Under the pieces are notes generated by a model. The model was given only the letters and a program-made list of their open reading frames with translations. It was not told the origin of the DNA and ran no database searches. Below, in pieces: positions 23,978 to 32,491 of a DNA stretch of 41,483 bases. Source of the DNA: Proteobacteria bacterium UBA981 (GTDB lineage: Bacteria; Pseudomonadota; Gammaproteobacteria; Ga0077536); NCBI GenBank assembly GCA_002292285.1, contig DBBP01000003.1, positions 94,861 through 136,343 of the forward strand, in the 5' to 3' direction. Within the stretch, counting starts at the first letter, position 1; the number at the start of each line of letters is the position of its first letter. The position numbers and the translations under genes are program-made.

Positions 23978-25165
23978 ATGCCTGTATCTCCTGTACTTCA
24001 TATATCGAACGCCGTTCCGTCTGCACAAAACGACGCCTCCAAGAAAATCGTCGAACTACCGCTACCCGACCGCAAAAGCGAAAGCCCCAGCACCGCGATT
24101 GTTTACTGCGAAGCCAATTTTGGCGCGGTCGACGGCAAGACGGCCAACGGGTTGGTGCGTCATTCCGAGCGCTACAAGATTCTGTCAGTCATCGATAGTG
24201 AGCATGCAGGTCGCGATGCCGGTGAGGTGCTCGATGGCAAAGCGAGCGGCATTCCGGTATTGCGCGATTTGGCCGCGTCACTCGCTACCGCCGATACGCC
24301 GCCCGACTACTTTATTTTTGGCATGGCACCCTCGAGCGGCATGCTGTCGATTCACGAACGCAGCATCGTGATCGAGGCGATGAACAACGGTCTTAACATC
24401 GTCAACGGCCTGCACGAGTTTCTCAGCGAGGATCCAATATTCAAGGCGGCGAGTGAGGCGAATAACGTCACAATCTTCGACGTGCGCAAACCGCGCGAGA
24501 AGAAGCATCTGCACATGTTCACCGGTAAGGTCGCCGAACTGCCGTGCCGACGTATCGCTGTTCTCGGCACAGATTGCGCGATAGGGAAACGGACGACCGC
24601 GACGATACTCACCCGGGTACTCAACGAACGGGGTATCAACGCCGTGATGGTGGCGACCGGCCAGACCGGCTTGATCCAGGGCACGCGCTACGGGATTCCG
24701 CTGGACGCAACGCCATCACAGTTCTGCGCCGGCGAGCTTGAGGCCGCCATGCTCGAAGCTTATGAGAACGAGCGTCCCGATGTCATCGTCGTCGAAGGGC
24801 AGGGTGCTTTAAGTCATCCCGCATTCTCGTCTTCTGCATTTATCTTGCGCGGTGCGTGCCCGGACGCTGTGATTCTCCAGCATGCCCCGAAGCGAACCCA
24901 TCGCTGCGATTTCGACAACATGGTAATGCCGAAGCCGGCCGCTGAAATCAACCTGATACAGACCTTCTCTGACACCAAGGTCATTGGTCTGACACTGAAT
25001 CACGAAGATATGAGCACGAGCGAAATCGAATATAGCATCGCGCATTTTGAGCATGAGCTGATGATGCCGGTAACTGATCCGCTGTCGGGCTCGCGGGCGC
25101 GTCTGGCTGAAATGGCGTTTATCGCATTTCCAGAGCTTTTGGAGATATCTCTGGCTGCCGCGTGA
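23978..25165 (+). CDS. DUF1611 family P-loop protein (DgcN-like)
   Basis: A 395-residue DUF1611 protein. An N-terminal Rossmann-like half (IVYCEANFGAVDGKTANGLV, YFIFGMAPSSGML) is joined to a P-loop half with Walker-A-like GTDCAIGKRTT and Walker-B-like DVIVVEGQGALSH. DgcN, a studied DUF1611 member of marine bacteria, acts as an N-acetyltransferase in D-glutamate catabolism together with the epimerase DgcA. Here the partner is instead an Alr/ornithine-racemase-type enzyme, so the substrate may be another D-amino acid. An open frame begins at 23915, but the ATG at 23978 follows GAGGGG and fits the family. It overlaps the racemase start by 4 bases. Confidence 0.8.
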   Translation: MPVSPVLHISNAVPSAQNDASKKIVELPLPDRKSESPSTAIVYCEANFGAVDGKTANGLVRHSERYKILSVIDSEHAGRDAGEVLDGKASGIPVLRDLAASLATADTPPDYFIFGMAPSSGMLSIHERSIVIEAMNNGLNIVNGLHEFLSEDPIFKAASEANNVTIFDVRKPREKKHLHMFTGKVAELPCRRIAVLGTDCAIGKRTTATILTRVLNERGINAVMVATGQTGLIQGTRYGIPLDATPSQFCAGELEAAMLEAYENERPDVIVVEGQGALSHPAFSSSAFILRGACPDAVILQHAPKRTHRCDFDNMVMPKPAAEINLIQTFSDTKVIGLTLNHEDMSTSEIEYSIAHFEHELMMPVTDPLSGSRARLAEMAFIAFPELLEISLAAA

Positions 25166-26277
25166 CAGGCGCGCCGCGTCTGGAAATTGACCTCGACAAG
25201 ATTTACCACAACGCCAGAACCCTCGTCGAACGCTTGCAAAGCCACCGCATCTCATTGACGGGGGTTACCAAAGCGGTACTCGGTTCGCCTGATATTGCAC
25301 GGGTGATGCTACGTGCGGGCGCGGTAGCGCTCGGCGATTCGCGTATCGAGAATATCGAATCACTGCGTCGTGCGAACGTCCTCGCACCAATGACATTGAT
25401 CCGCTCTCCAATGATGAGCCAAGCATTTCGCGTCGTAAAATCTGCGGATGTGAGCTGTAACACGGACATAGAGGTTATTCGGCAGCTATCTATTGAGGCC
25501 CGCAGAATTGGACGCGACCATCACGTGATCCTGATGGTAGAGCTCGGCGACTTGCGCGAAGGCATCATGCCTGGCGATCTCGCAGGTGTCGTCGATGACA
25601 CTCGACGTCTGCCGAACATCCACTTGAAGGGCATCGGAACCAATCTGGCCTGCCGCAGTGGTGTAACGCCGGATGCTGAAAACATGGCACGGTTGAGTAC
25701 TCTGGTTGACGCGACTGAGGCCAGGGCAGAATGCTCCATTGACGTTGTCTCCGGGGGAAATTCGGCCAACCTGAATTGGCTCTTTGCCGGGGCTGAAATC
25801 GGCCGGATTAATAATCTCCGGATCGGAGAGGCCATTTTGCTGGGGCGCGAGACGCTTTTTCGTCAACCAGTTACTGGGCTGTTTACAGATGCTTTTACAC
25901 TGTTCGCTGAAGTCATCGAATCGAAGCTCAAGCCTACTCAACCAACAGGCACCATCGCCCAAACTGCATTTGGGCTGAAGTGCCATGTTCCGAACCGTGG
26001 CGATATCCTGCAGTCGGTTCTTGCCATCGGGGCTCAAGACATCGATCCCGATGGACTTACTGGCAGTAACGCCGTCACGGTTCTCGGCGCGAGCAGTGAT
26101 CATTTGATTGTGGAGTCTGCTCGACGGGCACTGCCGGTAGGTAGCGAAGTCGCTTTTCAACTGGACTATGCTGCCCTGCTGCGCGCAATGACCTCGCCAT
26201 TTGTGAGCAAAGTGTTTCATCCTCAAACCCTGCCGCCCGGCAATTCTGCAATCGCGTCAATGCGAACCGCGAACTAG
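25162..26277 (+). CDS. Alanine/ornithine racemase-like PLP enzyme
   Basis: A 371-residue protein with an alanine racemase N-terminal TIM-barrel fold (PLP-dependent fold type III). The PLP-binding lysine is in SLTGVTKAVLGS near residue 37. The segments IDLDKIYHNARTL, MVELGDLREGIMP and VVSGGNSANL match the ornithine racemase/YhfX group rather than classical Alr. It is expected to racemise an amino acid such as ornithine or alanine. The start is GTG at 25162, overlapping the DUF1611 stop (GTGA), a sign of strict co-translation and a common pathway. Confidence 0.8.
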   Translation: MTGAPRLEIDLDKIYHNARTLVERLQSHRISLTGVTKAVLGSPDIARVMLRAGAVALGDSRIENIESLRRANVLAPMTLIRSPMMSQAFRVVKSADVSCNTDIEVIRQLSIEARRIGRDHHVILMVELGDLREGIMPGDLAGVVDDTRRLPNIHLKGIGTNLACRSGVTPDAENMARLSTLVDATEARAECSIDVVSGGNSANLNWLFAGAEIGRINNLRIGEAILLGRETLFRQPVTGLFTDAFTLFAEVIESKLKPTQPTGTIAQTAFGLKCHVPNRGDILQSVLAIGAQDIDPDGLTGSNAVTVLGASSDHLIVESARRALPVGSEVAFQLDYAALLRAMTSPFVSKVFHPQTLPPGNSAIASMRTAN

Positions 26278-26378
26278 CGCGTCCAGTTTGCAGCGGCCCG
26301 GAAGACCGTGCCCACGCTTAGCGCTACTTTAGGTACGGCGAATGTGCCTGGGAAATCGAAAATTATTCGCCCCACTTC

Positions 26379-26437
26379 AATTCGGGGACAGTTACTGTAT
26401 TTCCGGCACTGGAAATACAGTAACTGTCCCCGAAATT
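26379..26437. repeat. Dispersed hairpin element, copy 3
   Basis: Left arm from 26379 to 26404 and right arm from 26411 repeat the same GGGGACAGTTACTGTATTT core, with the loop GGCACT. The right arm has one extra A near its end (CGAAATT for CGAATT). It lies after the racemase gene and before the porin promoter. Confidence 0.9.
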
Positions 26438-26753
26438 CGTCCCGAAATTCCTGCTTGTCCCTGTGAACTTATGACGCAGTTGGGTTGCGCTGCACTCGCA
26501 AGCATCAATATTGCAGCGGTGCGGGCCAGACATTTGCTTGTCGCTGAACAGCAATCAAGAAGCGTTGTCGGCAAGTACGGGAGCTTGATCGCCGAAAGCT
26601 CGTTTGTAATCTAAAGCCGAACGTCCGGTGTCGTTTCCGATATCACGTAACAACGAACACCAAGTTTCACCACTGCCGCCGTCCCGACATCGTCTTGTCG
26701 GACATGGTGTGTGCTGCACTTTGTTCTATGTCGGGGCAAAACCATCCTGAGTC

Positions 26754-26770
26754 TGCACCCGTGCGGTGCG
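26754..26770. promoter_or_regulatory. NtrC-like binding site upstream of porin
   Basis: TGCACC-N5-GGTGCG matches the NtrC consensus TGCACC-N5-GGTGCA at all but the last base. It is centred about 96 bases upstream of the start site predicted from the -24/-12 element at 26833, a normal enhancer distance. A half-site TGCACT lies at 26715-26720. Confidence 0.65.
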
Positions 26771-26832
26771 GCGGGTGTTCAAGTCTGCGGAATCTTCCCC
26801 GTATACGCGCATGTTCATTCGATTTGCCGTGT

Positions 26833-26848
26833 TGGCACGAAAATCGCT
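26833..26848 (+). promoter_or_regulatory. Sigma-54 type -24/-12 promoter for the porin
   Basis: TTGGCACGAAAATCGCT contains GG (26834-26835) and GC (26846-26847) exactly 10 bases apart, with TGGCACG identical to the -24 consensus and one change in the -12 box (TCGC for TTGC). The expected start is near 26858, about 50 bases before the ATG. Confidence 0.65.
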
Positions 26849-26907
26849 TTGTCCTTTGCCGCCCGTTTAGGCAACAAGCAAAATTTTAAATTCAAAGGAG
26901 ACTCCCC

Positions 26908-28110
26908 ATGAACCGATCGAAGCGGCTCGGATTGACGCTGGCGCTAGCTGGTTTACTGCTGAGCACGGCCAATGCCGAAGCCGGTGGCAAGATCGCGATC
27001 GATGACACGAAGTGGATTAGCATTGGTGCGGCTGCGCGTGCTGATTTCTCAACAATTGAAGACGCGGCCCCCAGTAGCGATGAATGGTCGAGCGATTTCA
27101 ATCTGCAAAGCGCTCGCATTTATGTCAATGGTCAGATCCACGAAAAGATCAAATTTGAACTCAATACTGAATGTGTGTTCTGCGGTAACTCTGCGCTGGA
27201 GGAATTCGTTCTTCTTGATGGTATTGCCAAGTTCGAGTGGTCACCAGCAATAAACCTGTGGGCCGGGCGTCTGTTGGTACCTGCTGAACGCCAGGAACTT
27301 AATGGCCCTTACTACTCGACAACCTGGGATGCCTACAAAACACCTTTCTATCCATCCGATTTCAGCGTCGAATTCGGCGCGGGTGGGGCTGGTGTATATG
27401 CGCGCGACCACGGTGTGAACCTGTGGGGAGCGATGGGTCCAGAAGGCGCACTGCAATACGTTTTCGGCGTTTTTAACGGGCTCGAGTCTTCGGCCGGTAG
27501 CGGTCCGAATCAGGACGATAACCTGATGTACGCCGGGCGCGTGGCTTACAACTTCCTCAGTGTCGAGAAGAACCCCGGCTATTACACCAGCGGTACTTAC
27601 TACGGCGGCGGTGGTGACATCTTCACACTAGCTGTGGCTACCCAATATCAGGAAGACGGCAGCGGCTCATTCCTTAATCCCGGCGATTTTTTTGGAGTGA
27701 GTTTTGACTTGCTGTTTGAGAAAACCCTGACCAACAAACTGGTTCTCACAGTTAACGGTGAATACAAGAACTTCAGTTCTGATTTCAACATCGGCGCGTA
27801 CGCGGACCCGGACTGCTTTTGTATGTTCGACGGCGACTCGTACTCCGTGGTCGGTCTGGTCCTGTTTCCCAAGACGGTAGGTATCGGGAGATTCCAGCCT
27901 TATGTCCGTTATACCGATGTGATGCCCGATGGCAGCGCGGATCGCGACGAAGTTGAGGTTGGCGTGAACTACATCATCGATGCACATAACGCGCGCGTGT
28001 CCATGTTTTATCAGCACGGCGACATAGCAACCAAAGGGTTGAACTATTCGCCAGGCGCCGCCGGCGCGAGCGTGGACGCATTCAAAATCGCTTTCCAGCT
28101 CCAGCTCTGA
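26908..28110 (+). CDS. Outer membrane porin, FmdC/OprO-P-like
   Basis: A 400-residue outer-membrane beta-barrel with a signal peptide (MNRSKRLGLTLALAGLLLS, cleavage near ANA-EA). Alternating hydrophobic strands run throughout, such as GRFQPYVRYTDVM and VEVGVNYIIDAHNARVSMFY, and the protein ends in FKIAFQLQL (final residue Leu rather than the usual Phe). It resembles phosphate-selective-type porins (OprO/OprP) and FmdC, found beside short-chain amide and urea uptake genes. AAGGAG precedes the ATG. It is 42 bases upstream of urtA and under a sigma-54-like promoter, so it probably admits urea or amides. Confidence 0.8.
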   Translation: MNRSKRLGLTLALAGLLLSTANAEAGGKIAIDDTKWISIGAAARADFSTIEDAAPSSDEWSSDFNLQSARIYVNGQIHEKIKFELNTECVFCGNSALEEFVLLDGIAKFEWSPAINLWAGRLLVPAERQELNGPYYSTTWDAYKTPFYPSDFSVEFGAGGAGVYARDHGVNLWGAMGPEGALQYVFGVFNGLESSAGSGPNQDDNLMYAGRVAYNFLSVEKNPGYYTSGTYYGGGGDIFTLAVATQYQEDGSGSFLNPGDFFGVSFDLLFEKTLTNKLVLTVNGEYKNFSSDFNIGAYADPDCFCMFDGDSYSVVGLVLFPKTVGIGRFQPYVRYTDVMPDGSADRDEVEVGVNYIIDAHNARVSMFYQHGDIATKGLNYSPGAAGASVDAFKIAFQLQL

Positions 28111-28152
28111 TCCCGAGCGGACTATTCGTAGAATTCAACCCAGGATATTTCA

Positions 28153-29442
28153 ATGATGAAGAACAAATTTAAAAGCTTTCTAACAGCGACCGCGACTGCT
28201 CTGGCGATCGCTACTTCCCCGGCGTGGTCTGCCGACACAATTAAGGTGGGTGTTCTGCACTCACTTTCCGGCACTATGGCAATCAGCGAAACAACGTTGA
28301 AAGACACGATGTTGATGTTGATCGCCGAGCAGAACGCAAAAGGCGGGCTACTTGGCAAACAGCTTGAGGCGGTGGTTGTTGATCCCGCGTCAAACTGGCC
28401 ATTGTTCGCCGAAAAAGCACGGGAGCTAATCACGCAGAACGACGTCTCAGCTGTGTTTGGATGCTGGACGTCGGTGTCCAGAAAGTCAGTGCTACCCGTT
28501 TTCGAAGAGCTTGATTCGCTTCTGTTCTATCCCGTGCAGTACGAGGGAGAAGAGTCTTCCAAGAATGTCTTCTACACCGGAGCCGCACCCAATCAGCAAG
28601 CTATTCCGGCTGTTGATTACCTGATGAACGACATTGGTGCCGAACGATGGGTGTTGGCAGGTACGGACTATGTTTATCCGCGTACGACCAACAAGATCCT
28701 CGAGGCCTACCTCAAGGCCAAGGGCGTAGCCGCCGAAGACATCATGATCAGCTACACACCATTCGGACATTCTGATTGGCAGACGATCGTCTCTGATATC
28801 AAGAAATTCGGTTCAGCGGGTAAAAAGACCGCTGTGGTATCCACTATCAACGGCGACGCCAACGTACCGTTCTACAAAGAACTGGGTAACCAGGGTATCT
28901 CGGCCGAGGACATTCCGGTGGTCGCTTTTTCAGTGGGTGAAGAAGAGCTTTCTGGTATAGACACCAAACCGCTGGTGGGCCATCTCGCAGCATGGAATTA
29001 CTTCATGAGCGTTGACGAACCGGTTAACGAGTCGTTTATCGATTCGTGGATCAAATTCATCAAGGATGACAAACGGGTGACCAATGATCCGATGGAAGCG
29101 CATTACATCGGCTTCAACATGTGGGTAGAAGCGGTTAAGAAAGCCGGAACCACTGAACCGGCCGCTGTCCAGCAAGCAATAATTGGCGTCGCAGTGCCGA
29201 ATCTTTCTGGTGGACTAGCTACGATGATGCCCAACCATCACATCACCAAGCCTGTGCTGATCGGAGAAATTCAGGATGACGGCCAGTTCGTCACCGTGTG
29301 GGAAACACCGGGTACGGTCGTGGGCGATGCGTGGTCAGATTATCTGGAGGGCTCGCGCGACATTCTTGCTGATTGGCGCGCACCGTTAGCGTGCGGCAAC
29401 TACAACGTCAAAACGAGCAAGTGTTCGGGTCAAAACTACTGA
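28153..29442 (+). CDS. urtA: Urea ABC transporter substrate-binding protein
   Basis: A 429-residue periplasmic binding protein with a Sec signal peptide (cleavage near PAWSA-DT). It has the UrtA hallmarks: IKVGVLHSLSGTMAISE at the mature N-terminus, VFGCWTSVSRKSVLPVFE, LLFYPVQYEGEESS, and VLAGTDYVYPRTTN. It binds urea and delivers it to UrtBC. AGGA stands before the ATG at 28153. The stem-loop at 29477-29518 follows it, and a 350-base gap with its own promoter separates it from urtB. Confidence 0.95.
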   Translation: MMKNKFKSFLTATATALAIATSPAWSADTIKVGVLHSLSGTMAISETTLKDTMLMLIAEQNAKGGLLGKQLEAVVVDPASNWPLFAEKARELITQNDVSAVFGCWTSVSRKSVLPVFEELDSLLFYPVQYEGEESSKNVFYTGAAPNQQAIPAVDYLMNDIGAERWVLAGTDYVYPRTTNKILEAYLKAKGVAAEDIMISYTPFGHSDWQTIVSDIKKFGSAGKKTAVVSTINGDANVPFYKELGNQGISAEDIPVVAFSVGEEELSGIDTKPLVGHLAAWNYFMSVDEPVNESFIDSWIKFIKDDKRVTNDPMEAHYIGFNMWVEAVKKAGTTEPAAVQQAIIGVAVPNLSGGLATMMPNHHITKPVLIGEIQDDGQFVTVWETPGTVVGDAWSDYLEGSRDILADWRAPLACGNYNVKTSKCSGQNY

Positions 29443-29476
29443 GCACTAAACTCTCGAACATAACCGCACCCTGAGC

Positions 29477-29518
29477 ACTGCCTGCGCGCCCGGAATCCTG
29501 CCGGTCGACGCAGGCAGT
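29477..29518. terminator. Stem-loop after urtA
   Basis: ACTGCCTGCG (29477-29486) pairs with CGCAGGCAGT (29509-29518) across 22 bases. It lies 35 bases after the urtA stop. It may be a terminator or a 3' stabiliser that raises binding-protein mRNA over permease mRNA; no T-run follows. Confidence 0.5.
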
Positions 29519-29619
29519 CTCGTCATTCCGAAGAAAAAAGCGCAGAAGAAAACCGACGTGCTTCACGTTGGGCTTCGCCGCACTCTGTCAGTGCGAATTT
29601 CAGGCACTGCCTCGATGCG

Positions 29620-29636
29620 CGCACTATAAACGTGCA
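29620..29636. promoter_or_regulatory. NtrC-like binding site upstream of urtB
   Basis: GCAC-N7-GTGC (29621-29635), with CGCACT and CGTGCA half-sites, matches the NtrC palindrome in 10 of 12 positions. It is about 110 bases upstream of the start site predicted from the -24/-12 element. Confidence 0.55.
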
Positions 29637-29712
29637 CCCGCTGTCAAGAATCCGGCCAATCGTACTCGCACTATTGACCCCTCACCGCCGGTCATGCGCG
29701 GATCTGGTTTGA

Positions 29713-29728
29713 TGGCACGATTCATGCT
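29713..29728 (+). promoter_or_regulatory. Sigma-54 type -24/-12 promoter for urtB
   Basis: TGGCACGATTCATGCT has GG (29714-29715) and GC (29726-29727) with the required 10-base spacing, and TGGCACG is the -24 consensus. The -12 box is ATGC for TTGC. The expected start is near 29738, some 55 bases before urtB. Confidence 0.6.
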
Positions 29729-29793
29729 CCGTACTGTTCAATCTTTGTGCGACTGCTTTGGAGCGAGCGTTGGATTACCGCCCCGTTATCGTT

Positions 29794-31401
29794 ATGCGAA
29801 TGTTCACCTTGTTGGTGTTGGTCAGTTTGTGGGTCGCTGTGCCTGTATCGGCGGCCGACGACCCAGATGTGTCGTTTGCGAGCGTTCTGGCGCCGCTTAA
29901 CACCCGCGATTTCGAGGCTAAGAGTCGCGCAATAGCTGCCATATCGGAACTTAAGCACGAGCGCGCCGGTATCGTTCTGCAGGCTCTGCTCGACGGCAGC
30001 TTGTCGTCAGCGAAAAGCACTAAACGCATCGTCCTGGTGCGCGAAATCGAAACCGGCTACGAGGTAGAGGACGCTGTCACGGCCGCTCCGTTGGGCATGC
30101 TGAAACGCACCGAATTGAAGCGGGTCAGCGTGAACAACAAGCTTCGAAGGCAGCTGCGCGAATTGATCGCGCACCGCGCTTTAGGAGCGAATGATCCGGT
30201 TGCGCGTCGCAAAGCCGTTGAAGCGATGACCGATGCTCTGGATGCAACCGGGCGGGCGCTGCTGATCAAGCTGCGCAGCACGGAATCCGACGACGATGTA
30301 TTGCACGCAGTTGATATAGCGCTGGCGATTGCTGATCTGGAAAGTTCCAGTACCGAGGAACGCAACGACGCTATCGACACGCTGCACGGATCGCTCAATC
30401 CTCTCGCTCGCGGTCGGCTCGCAGCGCTCGTTGCGGCCGACGACACTGCCGACGATACGCGCCGCGCCGCGGCCAGTGCGCTCACTGCGATCGAACAGCG
30501 GGTCGCGTTCTTCGAATTTCTGCAAGTTATCTTCTTTGGTTTAAGCCTTGGTTCAGTGCTGGTGCTCGCAGCGATTGGGCTCGCGATCACATTCGGCGTC
30601 ATGGGTGTCATCAACATGGCGCATGGCGAGTTGATCATGCTCGGCGCATATACCACCTACGTGGTTCAATTATTGATGCCCCAGCACATCGACTGGTCAT
30701 TGCTGGTAGCGGTGCCTGCCGCATTCATGGTCGCCGCGTTGGTCGGCATCGCGATCGAACGTGGTGTGATTCGCTTTCTGTACGGACGGCCGCTGGAAAC
30801 CTTGCTGGCGACTTTTGGCGTCAGCCTGGTTTTACAGCAAGCCGTGCGCTCGATTTTTTCTCCACTGAATCGCTCAGTCAGTACGCCCTCATGGATGAGC
30901 GGTTCGATAGAAATTAACAGTGTGCTGTCACTGACCTATAACCGCCTGACGATCATTATTTTCACGCTCGTCGTGTTCGCGGCACTGATGGCCGTTTTGC
31001 GCTACTCCCGGCTTGGCCTTGAGGTCCGGGCCGTCGCGCAAAATCGCGCCATGGCGCGTGCCGTCGGCGTGCGCGGCAGTTGGGTCGATGCCATGACCTT
31101 CGGGTTGGGTGCCGGAGTGGCTGGTGTTGCCGGTGTAGCTTTATCCCAACTGACCAACGTTGGGCCAAACCTGGGTCAGGCCTATATCGTCGACTCGTTC
31201 ATGGTCGTGGTGTTCGGCGGGGTCGGGAATTTGTGGGGCACGCTGATCGCCGGCATGGGCCTGGGCGTCGCGAATAAATTTCTTGAGCCTTCGGCTGGCG
31301 CTGTAATGGCCAAGATTGTGGTTCTGGTTTTCATCATCGTATTCATCCAAAAGCGACCACGCGGCATGTTTCCGCAGCGTGGACGGGCGGTGGAGAACTG
31401 A
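29794..31401 (+). CDS. urtB: Urea ABC transporter permease UrtB
   Basis: A 535-residue inner-membrane protein of the LivH type with the extra UrtB N-terminal domain. A signal sequence (MFTLLVLVSLWVAVPVSAA) is followed by about 210 periplasmic residues of helical repeats, then a permease with eight or so membrane helices (VIFFGLSLGSVLVLAAIGLA, MGVINMAHGELIMLGAYTTY, FGGVGNLWGTLIAGMGLG). It forms the urea channel with UrtC. The ATG at 29794 is chosen because it gives the signal peptide directly; the ATG at 29800 is equally possible. Neither has a clear ribosome site. TTG at 29758 is the longest frame. Confidence 0.92.
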   Translation: MRMFTLLVLVSLWVAVPVSAADDPDVSFASVLAPLNTRDFEAKSRAIAAISELKHERAGIVLQALLDGSLSSAKSTKRIVLVREIETGYEVEDAVTAAPLGMLKRTELKRVSVNNKLRRQLRELIAHRALGANDPVARRKAVEAMTDALDATGRALLIKLRSTESDDDVLHAVDIALAIADLESSSTEERNDAIDTLHGSLNPLARGRLAALVAADDTADDTRRAAASALTAIEQRVAFFEFLQVIFFGLSLGSVLVLAAIGLAITFGVMGVINMAHGELIMLGAYTTYVVQLLMPQHIDWSLLVAVPAAFMVAALVGIAIERGVIRFLYGRPLETLLATFGVSLVLQQAVRSIFSPLNRSVSTPSWMSGSIEINSVLSLTYNRLTIIIFTLVVFAALMAVLRYSRLGLEVRAVAQNRAMARAVGVRGSWVDAMTFGLGAGVAGVAGVALSQLTNVGPNLGQAYIVDSFMVVVFGGVGNLWGTLIAGMGLGVANKFLEPSAGAVMAKIVVLVFIIVFIQKRPRGMFPQRGRAVEN

Positions 31402-31405
31402 GCGG

Positions 31406-32491
31406 ATGTTAATGCGTTTGTTCGACAGCGATCGTGCCGGTTCGGTGATGCTGACTTTGCTGGCCTTGCTGATCGCGGTGGTTCCGGTCGCCAATCTCCT
31501 GGTACCGCCCGAGTCATCGCTTCATCTTTCGACCTATACCGTAACGTTGCTCGGCAAGTACTTGTGCTACGCGATCCTCGCTATCGCGCTAGATTTGGTG
31601 TGGGGTTATTGCGGCGTTTTGAGTCTAGGGCACGGGGCGTTTTTTGCGCTTGGCGGCTATGCCATGGGTATGTATCTCATGCGGCAGATAGGGGAGCGCG
31701 GCGTTTACGGAAATCCCGAGCTGCCTGATTTCATGGTCTTTCTGGATTGGCAAGCATTGCCCTGGTATTGGCAGGGCTTTGACCATTTCTGGTTCGCGCT
31801 GGTGATGGTCGCACTGGTGCCGGGCCTACTCGCTTTTGTGTTCGGGTGGCTGGCTTTTCGTTCACGAGTGACGGGTGTGTACTTATCAATCATCACCCAG
31901 GCACTCACCTACGCGTTGATGCTGGCGTTTTTCCGCAACGAAATGGGGTTCGGAGGCAACAACGGTTTGACGGATTTTAAGGATCTGCTCGGATTCGACT
32001 TGCAGGCGGGGAGCACGCGGGTGGCACTGTTCGTGGTTAGTGCCGTGTCCCTGGCCGTGGTGTATGTATCCTGTCGGGCGATCGTCAATTCGCGCCTCGG
32101 TCGCGCGGTAGTTGCGATTCGCGATGCTGAAGATCGCGCCCGCTTTCTCGGCTACCGGGTTCATTATTTTAAACTATGGGTGTTTACGTTCTCCGCCGTG
32201 CTTGCCGGTATTGCAGGCGCGCTGTACGTGCCGCAGGTAGGCATCATCAACCCCAGTGAGTTTCAGCCACTGAACTCCATTGAGCTGGTGATTTGGGTCG
32301 CCATTGGCGGTCGCGGAACCTTATGGGGCGCGGCCGGTGGCGCAGTATTGGTCAACTACGCCAAAACTTCTTTCACGGCGGTGCTGCCTGAAGTATGGCT
32401 GTTTGCGCTGGGTGGATTGTTCATCGTCAGCACGCTGTTACTACCGCGCGGGCTCGCCGGGTTGTTTAAGCGCTCCAAGGACGCGTCGTGA
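31406..32491 (+). CDS. urtC: Urea ABC transporter permease UrtC
   Basis: A 361-residue LivM-type permease with about ten membrane segments. Typical stretches are LDLVWGYCGVLSLGHGAFFA, LAFRSRVTGVYLSIITQALT and VIWVAIGGRGTLWGAAGGA, which characterise the UrtC/LivM family. The frame is open upstream of urtB's end, but GGAG before the ATG at 31406, four bases after the urtB stop, decides the start. Its stop overlaps the urtD start (GTGA). It partners UrtB in the membrane. Confidence 0.93.
   Translation: MLMRLFDSDRAGSVMLTLLALLIAVVPVANLLVPPESSLHLSTYTVTLLGKYLCYAILAIALDLVWGYCGVLSLGHGAFFALGGYAMGMYLMRQIGERGVYGNPELPDFMVFLDWQALPWYWQGFDHFWFALVMVALVPGLLAFVFGWLAFRSRVTGVYLSIITQALTYALMLAFFRNEMGFGGNNGLTDFKDLLGFDLQAGSTRVALFVVSAVSLAVVYVSCRAIVNSRLGRAVVAIRDAEDRARFLGYRVHYFKLWVFTFSAVLAGIAGALYVPQVGIINPSEFQPLNSIELVIWVAIGGRGTLWGAAGGAVLVNYAKTSFTAVLPEVWLFALGGLFIVSTLLLPRGLAGLFKRSKDAS

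Larger units (their letters stand above)
26278..26907. other. Long intergenic region carrying hairpin element and sigma-54-type promoter
   Basis: This 630-base gap precedes the porin gene. It contains hairpin copy 3 (26379-26437), an NtrC-like palindrome (26754-26770) and a -24/-12 promoter (26833-26848). Open frames of up to 90 codons occur but overlap the hairpin or lack ribosome sites and family features; I do not regard them as genes. Confidence 0.7.
29443..29793. other. Intergenic region between urtA and urtB with stem-loop and second promoter
   Basis: This 351-base gap holds a 10-bp stem-loop (29477-29518), an NtrC-like site (29620-29636) and a sigma-54-like promoter (29713-29728). No gene is supported; the open frame starting at 29568 overlaps urtB out of frame. 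Confidence 0.7.

Noticed and set aside
25486..26226. 246-codon open frame antisense to the racemase gene
   Set aside because: It lies wholly inside a well-supported gene on the other strand and shows no recognisable domain or ribosome site.
26342..26614. 90-codon open frame across hairpin copy 3
   Set aside because: Most of it is the repeat itself; no protein pattern or ribosome site supports it.
29568..29900. 110-codon open frame before and into urtB
   Set aside because: It covers the promoter region and overlaps urtB out of frame; composition is not protein-like.
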